A DNA stretch of 64,000 nt, from contig NC_009614.1 of assembly GCF_000012825.1 (NCBI RefSeq), positions 558,001-622,000 on the forward strand, read 5' to 3'. The position numbers and the translations under genes are program-made. The DNA is from Phocaeicola vulgatus ATCC 8482 (GTDB lineage Bacteria > Bacteroidota > Bacteroidia > Bacteroidales > Bacteroidaceae). This document shows, piece by piece, positions 53,597-63,660 of the stretch. Below the pieces are notes generated by a model. That model saw nothing but the letters and a program-made list of their open reading frames with translations. It had not been told where the DNA came from and did no database searches. Numbering within the stretch: position 1 is the first letter of the stretch; every line of letters begins with the position of its first letter.

Positions 53597-54461
53597 TTGA
53601 ATTCAAATAATAGTAATTAATCTTGTTCCTGTCCGAAGCGTGTCGGTATAACTCTTCTTTGACTTTATTTATAAATTCAACCCGCTTCAGGTTTATTAAA
53701 ATCTCCTTAATTTCCGTCTTTGCAAAATCCAGCGGCCTCTGTTGGTCCTTACCCAAGAATTCCTCTACATGCAGGAAATAACAAAACGCCGTGTCTTTTA
53801 CCTCTATATTCCGGTTCTTGTCCAAATAGTTCTCATCCGTATCAAGCGCTTTCAAAGGTATTTTGACAGCAATATCGGACAATGGCATCCAACGGTCATA
53901 AAAATAATCATAGCTCACCGCATTGCGCAAACTGTATTTTTCCAGGCTCTCAATAGCATCCCGGTTATTTTTTTTATACCATTTGCGTACACTTGCCAAA
54001 TCCTGAGAATGAAGAGGAACTTTTATAAACAGCCCTTTCACAAAAGGATGTTCTGTATGAAACAACTCCTTGTTTTTCTCATAATAAGCGCTGATTTCCT
54101 CATCACTTATCTCATTGGCCAGTTTCTGATTAACCAGTTCCTCCTGATACGTATGCATGATCAATGCCCTGCGATAGTTCTCCACTAACTTGGCAATCTT
54201 TGCATTATCAGGAATATTTCCTTCCGCTTTATCAAAAAGCAGCACATCCTCCACCCAGTTTTTTATATAGTGCTCGGCAAACAAGACACTATCGTCTTTT
54301 GAAATATGGAAAGGCAACGCCGCCTGCAAATCTTCTTTATAGAGATATTCACCAGCAACTTCCACTAAAGGAGTCCTCCCCTTATGGTCGTGCTCCTGGC
54401 CGCATCCCGACAAAGCACCTGCTATAACAAGTAACACCCCCCAGTTTTTCACGATATTCAT
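53589..54461 (-). CDS. SurA/PrsA-type periplasmic lipoprotein
   Basis: A 290-residue lipoprotein (lipobox ALSGC, Cys20). The N-terminal half resembles the SurA N-domain (VAGEYLYKEDLQAAL ... NQKLANEISDEEISAYYEKN), but no convincing parvulin catalytic core is visible in the rest, so it may be a chaperone without isomerase activity. It lies between two PpiC-type genes in the same operon and overlaps the next gene by 8 bases. Confidence 0.75.
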   Translation of the reverse strand: MNIVKNWGVLLVIAGALSGCGQEHDHKGRTPLVEVAGEYLYKEDLQAALPFHISKDDSVLFAEHYIKNWVEDVLLFDKAEGNIPDNAKIAKLVENYRRALIMHTYQEELVNQKLANEISDEEISAYYEKNKELFHTEHPFVKGLFIKVPLHSQDLASVRKWYKKNNRDAIESLEKYSLRNAVSYDYFYDRWMPLSDIAVKIPLKALDTDENYLDKNRNIEVKDTAFCYFLHVEEFLGKDQQRPLDFAKTEIKEILINLKRVEFINKVKEELYRHASDRNKINYYYLNSNE

Positions 54462-54497
54462 ATAACATTAAAATAGTGAACGAAGATACTGCAATAA

Positions 54498-55838
54498 TTA
54501 ATTACTTCCGTTATTATTAACTGTTTTTAAAACCTCTTGGTTAATTTCAACCTTATATTTCCGCTTCAAATCTTTCAACCAGGCATCCTCATAGACAGTC
54601 AGATAATCCTTGACAACCGCTTCTCTTACATCCTCATAACTTTCAGGACCTTTCTTTAACTTCTTTCCCATCACAAAAGTATAAGGTAAATCCGGCTCAG
54701 GCTGAAAGCTACCGCATTTAAAGACCAATTTATCAATATACCTGTTGGTCCCTATCTGAAAGACACCTGCTTCCATACGAACTTTGGAGGAAGCATCATC
54801 TCCAGTCAGTGTATGTAATATATCTTTCCACTGGGATACCGGTTTTTTTTTCAATTGTTTCTTAATAGCTGAAGCCGTTTTTCTATCTTTACAATGAATC
54901 ACTGCTCCCCGATAATGCGGCAATTCCCAGGCATAGTCTGATTTATGTTGCTTGAAGAAGCGTTCCAGGTCATCCTCATTCCAGGCTTCATCACCCGATT
55001 GATATTTTTGCGACAAATAAGCCGCAAGCAAACCATCCTGCAATTCCTGCACCCGGAACTCCAGTTCTTCCTTCTGTTCTGCAGAAAGCTCCTTCCATGT
55101 ACAATTGCCATTCTTCTCCAGATAATTCAATAACTGTTCCCGTTTTTCTTCAAAACTGACACCCTGCCTGCGGTCTATCCATTTCACTATATGAATGCCC
55201 ATAGGTGAATAAAAAGGAGCTGAAATCTTATTTCTTTCCAAAGATTCCAGTTTGTCTATCCATTCCTGCATATTCTTGTTCACAGGCATCCACGGCAACA
55301 CTCCTCCCACATTTTTACAAGCTTCATCATCCGAGTACCGGCGGGCCAGCGTTGCAAAATCCGCGCCTTCCCGCAATGCTTCATAAACCGAATCCATTTG
55401 CTGCCGCACCCTCATTTCCTCCTGACGGCTTGCATTCTGGGATAAATATTTGCTAATATGGGCAATTTTGATCCAATCATTTGCCTGCAAACGTTGTTCA
55501 CCTTGCAGGTATAACCGGCGGGCAGCCTGTTCCTCCTTTTCTGCATCTGCCAAATAAGTTCTTAAAAGTTTGCCCCGATACCAGTCCACCTGCCTGCGGA
55601 AAACAGACAACGTATCTATTCCCATATCATGTGCATAGCGTACTTTTAATTTATAGTTGATAAAAGAAGGTAGAAAAGAAAGCGGGGTCCGATGAGAAGA
55701 TTTACGAAAATAATATTCAAACTCGGAACGTTTTACAGGTTCACCGTCAATAGATAACACAACTTCTCCTTGCGCCCGCATTTCCAACGCGAACACAAGG
55801 AGAAGTGACAGAATACCGACCATTCTATGCGGCATCAT
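54498..55838 (-). CDS. PpiC-type peptidyl-prolyl cis-trans isomerase
   Basis: A 446-residue exported protein, signal peptide ending about MRAQ (residue 23). The N-terminal segment (about 28-110, SIDGEPVKRSEFEYYFRKSS) is SurA-N-like. A parvulin domain covers about 120-230, with LARRYSDDEACKNVGGVLPW and MGIHIVKWIDRRQG. A second, degenerate segment and a helical C-terminus follow. First of three folding factors after guaB; 9 bases separate it from guaB. Confidence 0.85.
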   Translation of the reverse strand: MMPHRMVGILSLLLVFALEMRAQGEVVLSIDGEPVKRSEFEYYFRKSSHRTPLSFLPSFINYKLKVRYAHDMGIDTLSVFRRQVDWYRGKLLRTYLADAEKEEQAARRLYLQGEQRLQANDWIKIAHISKYLSQNASRQEEMRVRQQMDSVYEALREGADFATLARRYSDDEACKNVGGVLPWMPVNKNMQEWIDKLESLERNKISAPFYSPMGIHIVKWIDRRQGVSFEEKREQLLNYLEKNGNCTWKELSAEQKEELEFRVQELQDGLLAAYLSQKYQSGDEAWNEDDLERFFKQHKSDYAWELPHYRGAVIHCKDRKTASAIKKQLKKKPVSQWKDILHTLTGDDASSKVRMEAGVFQIGTNRYIDKLVFKCGSFQPEPDLPYTFVMGKKLKKGPESYEDVREAVVKDYLTVYEDAWLKDLKRKYKVEINQEVLKTVNNNGSN

Positions 55839-55847
55839 TCATACATT

Positions 55848-57329
<1,482 letters not shown>

Positions 57330-57354
57330 TTATGCGTTTAGATTTTATTGCGTG

Positions 57355-57362
57355 CAAATATA
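57355..57362 (-). promoter_or_regulatory. Candidate -7 element of guaB
   Basis: Minus-strand TATATTTG, an exact TAnnTTTG match; no good -33 at 19 bases. Confidence 0.45.
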
Positions 57363-57574
57363 CGCATTTTATTCAATATGGGAAAACGATAGAATATTTT
57401 TTTGCTAAGAGAATACGAAATTTTGCAGAAATAAAAAGAATCAGTCCCCCAAATGGCTCACATAAAACAATTACAAAAAAACAGGGAGTTCATGAAACAA
57501 ATGAAGCGCTTTTATTCTTCAGGTCCAGTGTTTTTCATTAAATTTGTACTTTGAACAAAAGAAACAAAAGAAAC

Positions 57575-58009
57575 ATGGAAAAACAACCGCAATTTCCCTT
57601 TGCACCCAAAGACTTCGCACGCTGCCTTAACGCCACATGCCCCCGTTCCCAAAACTGCCTGAGACGAACTGCCGCCCTGCAGGATACGGATGAACATCTA
57701 TTTCTCAAAGTGGTAAACCCGCTCCGTTATCCCAAGGAGGGTGAAGAATGTGAACTGTTCCGTTCCACCGACAAAGTGCGGATGGCATGGGGAGTCACCC
57801 ACCTGCTGGACAATGTGCCCTACAAAGAAGGCAGCCTGCTGCGCAATATGATCATCAACCACCTGGGCAGAAGCCAGTATTACCGGTGCTTCCGCAAGGA
57901 ACGCCCTTTTGCGCCACAAGACCAACAGACCATTCGCATGCTGTTCCGCCAGAGAGGCATCAGCGAAGAGCCGTCATTCGACTACTACACAAATGAATTT
58001 AACTGGTAA
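57575..58009 (+). CDS. DUF6078-like small Cys-containing protein
   Basis: About 144 residues from the ATG near 57575 (the frame is open for 8 further codons upstream). The N-terminal Cys cluster C-x5-C-x5-C (CLNATCPRSQNC, about 14-25) may bind a metal; the C-terminal half contains RNMIINHLGRSQYYRCFRKE and a predicted helix-rich region. I recall such proteins as DUF6078 members that occur in Bacteroides near VirE/VapE-type genes, and here one also faces such a gene. Function unknown. Confidence 0.7.
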   Translation: MEKQPQFPFAPKDFARCLNATCPRSQNCLRRTAALQDTDEHLFLKVVNPLRYPKEGEECELFRSTDKVRMAWGVTHLLDNVPYKEGSLLRNMIINHLGRSQYYRCFRKERPFAPQDQQTIRMLFRQRGISEEPSFDYYTNEFNW

Positions 58010-58011
58010 TA

Positions 58012-58109
58012 TCCGTCACACTGTCACAGCCGCATGCAACACATTGTACGACAATAGTTTACCACTATGACAGATGGTGTAACGGATGGTGTGACGGACT
58101 TTTATCTGT
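58012..58109. repeat. Iteron-like and inverted repeats between the DUF6078-like and VapE-like genes
   Basis: A 12-base tandem repeat GATGGTGT[A/G]ACG occurs at 58073-58084 and 58085-58096. TCCGTCACAC (58012-58021) is the exact complement of GTGTGACGGA (58089-58098), and further CTGTCACA copies lie around them. The pattern could be a protein-binding or origin-like array or a terminator for the two convergent genes. Confidence 0.5.
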
Positions 58110-58129
58110 CACACCGCCGCCTCCGGATC

Positions 58130-58816
58130 TCACCATGCCCTTACCAGCTGATACACAGTGCCTTTACGTGTATGCCGTGAAGGAATACCCTGTTTCCTCA
58201 AAATTCGTCCGAATGCCGCCACCCTCTTGGCGTTCAATGGAATATCCACTTCCTGATGCAATATCTTCAATATTTCGGCAGGCGCCATCCACTCGCCCTC
58301 TTCCCCCGCTTCCGCCATGCGGAAATAACGGAAAAGGAACTGCTCTTCAGGAGAATATTGCTGAAATTCGCGGTTCGCCTCCGTCATGACATACTCGTCC
58401 GCATCATTAAACCAGTAACGCTCACCGTGCGCCAGCTCGTGCATGGCCTGTGCATACAACTGATCGTAGTCTATGGGACGCGAGGTATCAATCACCCCCT
58501 TCACCTCAATGCAGATGAAGCGGCGGCTGCCCGAAGGATCGGTCAGCAAATCCTTGTGGTTACTGGTGGCAATGAACGAAGCATAGCGGCGCATCTCCAC
58601 CACCGATGTGCCGTAAGGCCGGCGCGCATTCACCACCGGCTTTTGCAGAATGTGCTTCAAGAATCCCTGTTGTGTGGCGCTCACCTGGTCGAACTCGTCA
58701 ATATTGATCAGCGCGAATCGATTCAGGCTTAGTTCGACATCTTTCTTGCGTGAGAAATCGAGGCTGTCCGTATAGTAGGAGCATTCGGAAGGCGGCATGA
58801 TGCTGCGGCAAAATGT
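58130..58816 (-). pseudogene. VapE/VirE-type primase-helicase gene, 3' part, cut inside the Walker A region
   Basis: The minus-strand frame runs from the junction near 58816 (reading TFCRSIMPPSECSYYTDSLD) to the stop at 58130, about 228 codons. It matches the C-terminal half of VapE-type ATPases: INIDEFDQV (Walker B-like), SFIATSNHKDLL (sensor), GSRRFICIEV, then a DUF3874-type C-terminal domain (about 150-222). Family members have GKST immediately before the FCR..PP segment; here the homology stops exactly at that Thr, and the serine recombinase gene starts 69 bases further on. The N-terminal half, including the P-loop and any primase part, is missing from the window. Interruption by insertion is the best reading. 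Confidence 0.8.
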
Positions 58817-58836
58817 TAAGTTGTTAAAGTTATACC

Positions 58837-58876
58837 TTGCTATTGAAAATACTCTTTATCTTTGCATCAAAGATAA
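58837..58876 (+). promoter_or_regulatory. Promoter of the serine recombinase with overlapping palindrome
   Basis: TATCTTTG (58857-58864) is an exact -7 element; TTG at 58837-58839 is a -33 with 17-base spacing. The -7 lies inside a perfect palindrome, TTATCTTTG-CAT-CAAAGATAA (58856-58876), which overlaps the likely start of transcription and would suit autoregulation. Confidence 0.6.
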
Positions 58877-58884
58877 GATAAACA

Positions 58885-60561
58885 ATGAAAAGAGTTATAG
58901 GTTATATTCGTGTTTCTACTGATAATCAAGACCTTGAAAGGCAAAGGGTGTTGATTAGAAAGTATTGTGAGAATAAGGGGTACTCTCTGTTAAGAATAGA
59001 AGAAGACTATGCCATATCTGGAACAGTCAGCAACAGAAACGGATTGAACAGTATTCTAAACATTACCAATAGCGTTGCTGACATGGTAGTAGTTAGTGAG
59101 TTGTCTAGACTGTCACGTCAAGATGATATATTTGAAACTTTGACACAGATTCACACAATCATTAGAAACGTGGATTTAGTAATACTAGACGAACCAGACA
59201 AGGTATATGAAGCTGGAAAAACTATCATTCTTTCTGACTTTTTAATGCTTGCAATCAAAGCCTATGGAGCAGCGGATGAAAGAAAGAAAATAGTAAGCCG
59301 TATGACTACAGGTAAAGACAGTAAAGTACAAGCGTTTCCGTTAATGCTTACAGACAGTAATATACCAACTGGCTTTAAGGCAGTGCCCAATCCGAATTAT
59401 ATAAAGGGAGCAACCCCCAAAATGTTATTGGTGGAAGATGAGGAACGTATGCAGTTAGTCAGAGATATATTTAACTATGTGGCAAACGGTCTTTCTCTAG
59501 GAAAAACAGCAGAAAAACTGAATATGCTTGGATATAGGACAGCAAGAAACAAACCGTTCTATGAACAGTCTATCAGAACAATTATAAATGATTCCATTTA
59601 TAACGGTGTCAGATATTGGAAAGGCATGAAACTGGAACTTCCCGTAAAATTCATATCAGATGAAATCTGGAATCTGGCACACAAGAAAGTGCAGGAGAAC
59701 AAGAATTATAGCGGTGAGGCACAAAAACATTATAACCCGTTGAAAGGCATTATCAAGTGTCCTTGTGGGCAAACCTCAATGTATGGCAGAACCTCATCCT
59801 GCATTACCTACAGATGTCTTGACAGAATAAAGATGGGAATAAAAAGCCCATGCACCAATGTTGGCATAAAGGCTGAAACTTTAATATATGCGGTGTGGAA
59901 AGATGTCAGACTTAGAACTCTGGATGAAACTTACCAAGCCAAGAGCAATGAGAAAATTGCAGAAATAGAAGCTGAAAATATAAAACTGACACAAAGCATA
60001 AAAGAAAAGGATTCTGAAATAGCCAAACTACAGTCTGATTTGAAAACAGTCATAGATAATGTTATGGCTTCCACCAATATAACAATAGTCAAGGCATTGA
60101 ATGGCAAGGCGGATTCAATAGACAGCCAGATAAAGAGTATAGAAGCGGAAAAGACAGCCATTGATGAAGAAATTGCATCCAATAACAGAAGAATAGCGGA
60201 TGAAATAAAGAGCCAGTCAAGAAAAGAACTTGACAGCCTTTCTCTGGAGGGCAAGGGAGAAATGTTCAGAGAATTACTTAGTAAAGTAGTTTATTATTCC
60301 GTTTCTTTAAATAGCGGATTCATAGTCATTACTTACAAGAATGACTTGGAAACTATCATAGCGTATCATAATAGGAACAAACCATTTTTATGGGCACTTC
60401 CTATAACTTTCAGATTCAACAAGGTAAAACGGACTGTAATAGTTCCAACTTTACCAGAGCAACCTAAAATGACTTCTTTTGTCTTGGAACGTATCAAAGA
60501 GAAAGAATACACATTTAAACAGTTGCAGGAAAGTTTCAATCTGGAAGAATATAAAATATAA
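58885..60561 (+). CDS. Large serine recombinase (site-specific integrase)
   Basis: A 558-residue integrase/excisionase. The resolvase catalytic domain has nucleophile Ser11 in GYIRVSTDNQD and the arginine-rich SELSRLSRQD (71-80). The recombinase DNA-binding domain covers about 160-275 (PTGFKAVPNPNYIKG, KLNMLGYRTARNKP). A zinc ribbon follows with Cys292, Cys294, Cys311 and Cys323, then a long coiled coil (about 340-450) rich in Glu/Lys/Ile and a C-terminal tail of about 80 residues. The size and order are those of phage- and ICE-type large serine integrases. It stands directly beside the interrupted VapE gene, so that gene is the likely attachment site. Confidence 0.93.
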   Translation: MKRVIGYIRVSTDNQDLERQRVLIRKYCENKGYSLLRIEEDYAISGTVSNRNGLNSILNITNSVADMVVVSELSRLSRQDDIFETLTQIHTIIRNVDLVILDEPDKVYEAGKTIILSDFLMLAIKAYGAADERKKIVSRMTTGKDSKVQAFPLMLTDSNIPTGFKAVPNPNYIKGATPKMLLVEDEERMQLVRDIFNYVANGLSLGKTAEKLNMLGYRTARNKPFYEQSIRTIINDSIYNGVRYWKGMKLELPVKFISDEIWNLAHKKVQENKNYSGEAQKHYNPLKGIIKCPCGQTSMYGRTSSCITYRCLDRIKMGIKSPCTNVGIKAETLIYAVWKDVRLRTLDETYQAKSNEKIAEIEAENIKLTQSIKEKDSEIAKLQSDLKTVIDNVMASTNITIVKALNGKADSIDSQIKSIEAEKTAIDEEIASNNRRIADEIKSQSRKELDSLSLEGKGEMFRELLSKVVYYSVSLNSGFIVITYKNDLETIIAYHNRNKPFLWALPITFRFNKVKRTVIVPTLPEQPKMTSFVLERIKEKEYTFKQLQESFNLEEYKI

Positions 60562-60620
60562 AAGTCTGTATTCTACAAACTTTTCTGTTATTTTGCAGTA
60601 GAACTAATAATGAATGTACC

Positions 60621-61637
60621 ATGCTAGAAGAAAAACTATATCAGATAGAGGAACTTTCAGATTTGAAAGTTAATTGGACTGAAAGCTACAAATGTCTGGA
60701 TGAGCCACTATTAGAATATGTGTGGGAAGTAGCCAACCACTTTCTACCAGATTATGAAGAAACAGATAAGGGAATGATACCAATAGAATCTACAGCACCT
60801 GCTATATTTGCCAACAGATATGCGGAAAGAAACTTGTCCGTTGAAGAAAGATACGAGAGAAACAAAGAAATGAACACTTTCAAAGGAACTTTGGAAGAAT
60901 ACAAAAAACGGGAATACAGAAATCTGGATGATTCTTTCAAAGAGAAGTTTCTAACTAATGAAGATTTACAGAATACCATTGAAGCATATAAGCTAGATGT
61001 TAGCAAGTTTTGGTATCTACTTCTGTTCGTATATGACTTTATAGAGGATATTGGTACAAACGCACCTGCATTAAATAAGTCCGTATTAGAAGATTTTAGC
61101 TATTTTCATGCCAATCTATTGGAAGCTACAAGTATCACCTTAAAGAAGAACAACAAGAAAAGCTATGTTGTTGAAAGAGAGGACACAATTAGAATCATTC
61201 AAGCAGCCTTGCAGCATTTTATCAATACATACAGTGATATTATACATAGTGAACAAGACAGAGAAACCATGATTAAACAATTAAAGAACATAGGTTTGGG
61301 TGGATTTATCAGAAATGACTTATCGTCAAAAATCAGCTTTACGGACAAGTTCAGTCTTGACATATCTTATAAGAAATGGAAGTTTACGGATATGTTTCTG
61401 TTCTTTATTGAAAGAAGAAAGGCTACCACCATACCCAATAAAAGGGTAAAGGTATCTAAAGACAAGATGATGCTTGTTTCAAGGCTTATCTATACAGTGG
61501 GCTATGATGGCAAGAGATATAATGAAGAATACGATTCGGAGGGCAACAAGAACAGAATGTTATCCAATCTCCTTAGAAGATACAAGAACGAGAAATTTCC
61601 GTCTGTCATAGCTAATAACTACATGGTAGTCTCATAA
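60621..61637 (+). CDS. Unrecognised 338-residue protein of the mobile element
   Basis: A soluble, acidic/lysine-rich, mainly helical protein without signal peptide or membrane segment. The N-terminal third (about 1-90) is tryptophan- and aromatic-rich (WTESYKCLDEPLLEYVWEVA); the middle has LLFVYDFIEDIGTNAP (about 133-148); the C-terminal part has a basic segment (FIERRKATTIPNKRVKVSKD) and ends NNYMVVS. I see no catalytic signature or family I know. It starts 59 bases after the recombinase and is followed by a strong terminator, so the two may share a transcript. Arginine is almost always AGA. Confidence 0.75.
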   Translation: MLEEKLYQIEELSDLKVNWTESYKCLDEPLLEYVWEVANHFLPDYEETDKGMIPIESTAPAIFANRYAERNLSVEERYERNKEMNTFKGTLEEYKKREYRNLDDSFKEKFLTNEDLQNTIEAYKLDVSKFWYLLLFVYDFIEDIGTNAPALNKSVLEDFSYFHANLLEATSITLKKNNKKSYVVEREDTIRIIQAALQHFINTYSDIIHSEQDRETMIKQLKNIGLGGFIRNDLSSKISFTDKFSLDISYKKWKFTDMFLFFIERRKATTIPNKRVKVSKDKMMLVSRLIYTVGYDGKRYNEEYDSEGNKNRMLSNLLRRYKNEKFPSVIANNYMVVS

Positions 61638-61662
61638 ACGACATACATACAACCATAGCAGG

Positions 61663-61707
61663 AATGCGTACTGAAAGGATTTCCCTTTTTGGTACGCATT
61701 TTTTTTG
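61663..61707 (+). terminator. Terminator after the 338-residue protein gene
   Basis: AATGCGTAC (61663-61671) pairs with GTACGCATT (61692-61700), followed by a run of T. Together with the promoter at 61758-61788 it divides the element into two transcription units. Confidence 0.85.
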
Positions 61708-61757
61708 CGTACTGGAATGGGCACGTTTTCTACACACATGGGCATTAGGCAAAATGC

Positions 61758-61788
61758 TTTGTCTATGGGAATTTCCACTCTACTTTTG
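61758..61788 (+). promoter_or_regulatory. Promoter of the ParB-like gene unit
   Basis: TTTG (61758-61761), exactly 19 bases, TACTTTTG (61781-61788): a perfect Bacteroidota promoter, 68 bases before the ATG. Confidence 0.8.
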
Positions 61789-61856
61789 CATCATCAAAAA
61801 AATAATAACGGCGTGCCAGAAGCCAATATAAATCCGCAGGGCAGCGGTAATAAATT

Positions 61857-62762
61857 ATGAGAAACGAAATTATGACATTAACAGAATTAACTAAGAATGG
61901 TGTAAAAGTAGCAAGATTGGCAGGTAACAGAGATTTGAATGAAAAGGCAGTCAAGGCTAAAATGAAATCAATGAGGGAATACGGTCAGCTAGTTCCTGCA
62001 ATCATTGTGGACGCTTCCACTGCAATTAAAGACGGTTTGAAAGTGGTTGATTTTACCACTGGTGAAGAAATCAAGGATGGAAATAACTATGTTGTTCTAT
62101 TGGATGCCAACCACCGTTACAGTGCCCATTTAAGACTTCTGGAAGAGAATAAAAAGATTGAGCCGGAAAAGCAGTACGAAAGAGAGTTCTATTTCATGTA
62201 TTCTTTGAATCCGTCTGTTAGCATTGAAAAGACATTGGCGGAAATCAACATTGCCACTACCCCATGGAAAGGTGCGGATTATGTAAAGGGTGTGAAAATG
62301 ATGGTTGAAGAGGATTTGCCGACATTGGACTTTGTGTCTGATTTGACTACTATGGGCTATTCTCTGGATGCGGCTTCCAAGTGGGCTACATTTGGCAGTA
62401 AGATAAGCAAGGCAGTTCTTGTCAGGGCTATCAGCGGCAATATTGATGAAGTGCTTAGAAAATCAAACACCATCAGTAGAGGGAGAACACTTGTTGAAGC
62501 CGCCAGAAAATCATTCAGTGCGGAGTTTTTGAAGAGCCGTACACTCATTGACTGGATTATTGGCAAGTATGAAGATACGGATGATAGCGAAAAAAGTACG
62601 TTCACTAACAATATGAACCACTTTCTAGCTAATGTTCAACGTGAAAATACGGAGAAGATAGAAAAAGCTAAAGGTACAAGAGGTGGAAAACCAAAGGAAA
62701 CTATCATTTATGAAGAACTGAACATTCTTTGGAAAAAACACATGGAAGAGAACTATAATTAA
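61857..62762 (+). CDS. ParB/Spo0J-like domain protein of the mobile element
   Basis: A 301-residue soluble protein. Residues about 10-95 look like a ParB-type N-terminal fold: LNEKAVKAKMKSMREYGQLV (about 28-47), then AIIV and the box II-like LLDANHRYSAHLRLL (81-95). The middle (about 130-215) contains NIATTPWKGADYVKGVKMM and a helix-turn-helix-like YSLDAASKWATFGSKISKAV. The C-terminus is basic and helical. ParB-like proteins load on DNA for partition or act as nucleases/regulators; which applies here is unknown. Met6 is an alternative start. It is the first gene of the second unit; the next gene begins 16 bases later. Confidence 0.65.
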   Translation: MRNEIMTLTELTKNGVKVARLAGNRDLNEKAVKAKMKSMREYGQLVPAIIVDASTAIKDGLKVVDFTTGEEIKDGNNYVVLLDANHRYSAHLRLLEENKKIEPEKQYEREFYFMYSLNPSVSIEKTLAEINIATTPWKGADYVKGVKMMVEEDLPTLDFVSDLTTMGYSLDAASKWATFGSKISKAVLVRAISGNIDEVLRKSNTISRGRTLVEAARKSFSAEFLKSRTLIDWIIGKYEDTDDSEKSTFTNNMNHFLANVQRENTEKIEKAKGTRGGKPKETIIYEELNILWKKHMEENYN

Positions 62763-62778
62763 TCAAATAAATATAAAT

Positions 62779-63099
62779 ATGGGAAAGAATGAATTTACAA
62801 AGCTATTTACTTTTTTGGAGAAGTATGGCATAAACTTTAATGAGTATATGTTGGCAAAGATGTTGGCTTGGGCACAAACCAAGCAAAATGCAGAAGTGGT
62901 AAATGAATACTTTTCAATGAGAGTGTGCTGTCGTGGGTTTACCATTCAGTCATTGCAAGGTCTTAAAGATGCAAAACTAATAAATGAATCATACGAAATG
63001 CCAAAGGCAGGAAGCGTTTTTGAGCCTTGCGGTGTTCCTCTGGATAGAGATTTTATGCAAGATATAGTTAATAATAACTTTAAACATTTTGAATTATGA
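62779..63099 (+). CDS. Unrecognised 106-residue protein
   Basis: A small soluble, probably helical protein (FTKLFTFLEKYGINFNEYML at the start; two adjacent Cys at about 50-51 in VCCRGFTIQS). No known family was recognised. It is co-directional with the ParB-like gene (16 bases) and its stop overlaps the next start by 4 bases, so it is part of the same operon. Confidence 0.7.
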   Translation: MGKNEFTKLFTFLEKYGINFNEYMLAKMLAWAQTKQNAEVVNEYFSMRVCCRGFTIQSLQGLKDAKLINESYEMPKAGSVFEPCGVPLDRDFMQDIVNNNFKHFEL

Positions 63100-63542
63100 G
63101 TACAAGAGGTTGTATCATTGAATTAAAGAAAGATGTATGTAAAGTTGGTTACTTACATTATGGCGCAAACTTCGCTTCCAAATTGATACACTATGGAATG
63201 CTTGGTTTGACTTTTACAGAAGATGTTCTGAAAACGGATATAGAGATGGAACAGAAAGAGGGAGTGGTGGGAGTATTTTATCAAGAAACCAATGATGCCG
63301 GAATAATTGAAAGGCTGTTCAGATATGACACTAGTGTGATAAATATAGATGCGGAGATATTTATATTTATTGAAAAGAGAGGAAATGATTCTTTTGATGT
63401 GACAATAAAAAGAACTATGGACGTTGAAGAAGAAGATACAGAGGAAGAGTGGGCTAAAGTTCCAGAAAAGCTCAAGGTACTGCTACTTGAAAACAGAAAA
63501 GAAGAAACGAAGTTCATTAGAACTTGTGTCGGAATAGATTAG
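63096..63542 (+). CDS. Unrecognised 148-residue protein
   Basis: A soluble, acidic, beta-rich protein; the C-terminal half has an acidic run VEEEDTEEEWAKVPE (about 109-123). N-terminal MSTRGCIIEL and YLHYGANFASKLIHYG are its most distinctive stretches. No family was recognised. Translationally coupled to the preceding gene (ATGA overlap) and last gene before a terminator. Function unknown. Confidence 0.7.
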   Translation: MSTRGCIIELKKDVCKVGYLHYGANFASKLIHYGMLGLTFTEDVLKTDIEMEQKEGVVGVFYQETNDAGIIERLFRYDTSVINIDAEIFIFIEKRGNDSFDVTIKRTMDVEEEDTEEEWAKVPEKLKVLLLENRKEETKFIRTCVGID

Positions 63543-63560
63543 ACACAATGAAATAAGAAA

Positions 63561-63592
63561 GCCAGTTTAATATTAATTTGACTGGCTTTTTG
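63561..63592 (+). terminator. Terminator of the ParB-like unit
   Basis: AAGCCAGT (from about 63561) pairs with ACTGGCTT (ending about 63589) over a 12-14 base AT loop, followed by TTT. It lies about 20 bases after the last stop. Confidence 0.75.
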
Positions 63593-63628
63593 CATTATAT
63601 TGTTTGAATCAGTATTCCACTGGTTCAC

Positions 63629-63660
63629 AAGGGCAGCAGGATAACTGACTGCCTTTTTTT
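63629..63660 (+). terminator. Second terminator-like hairpin
   Basis: GGGCAG and CTGCC(C) arms enclose an AGGATAACTGA loop and are followed by a run of seven T. It may back up the first terminator or end an incoming transcript. Confidence 0.55.

Noticed and set aside
57512..57697. 61-codon minus-strand frame
   Set aside because: Antisense to the DUF6078-like gene start and its upstream region; no supporting signal.
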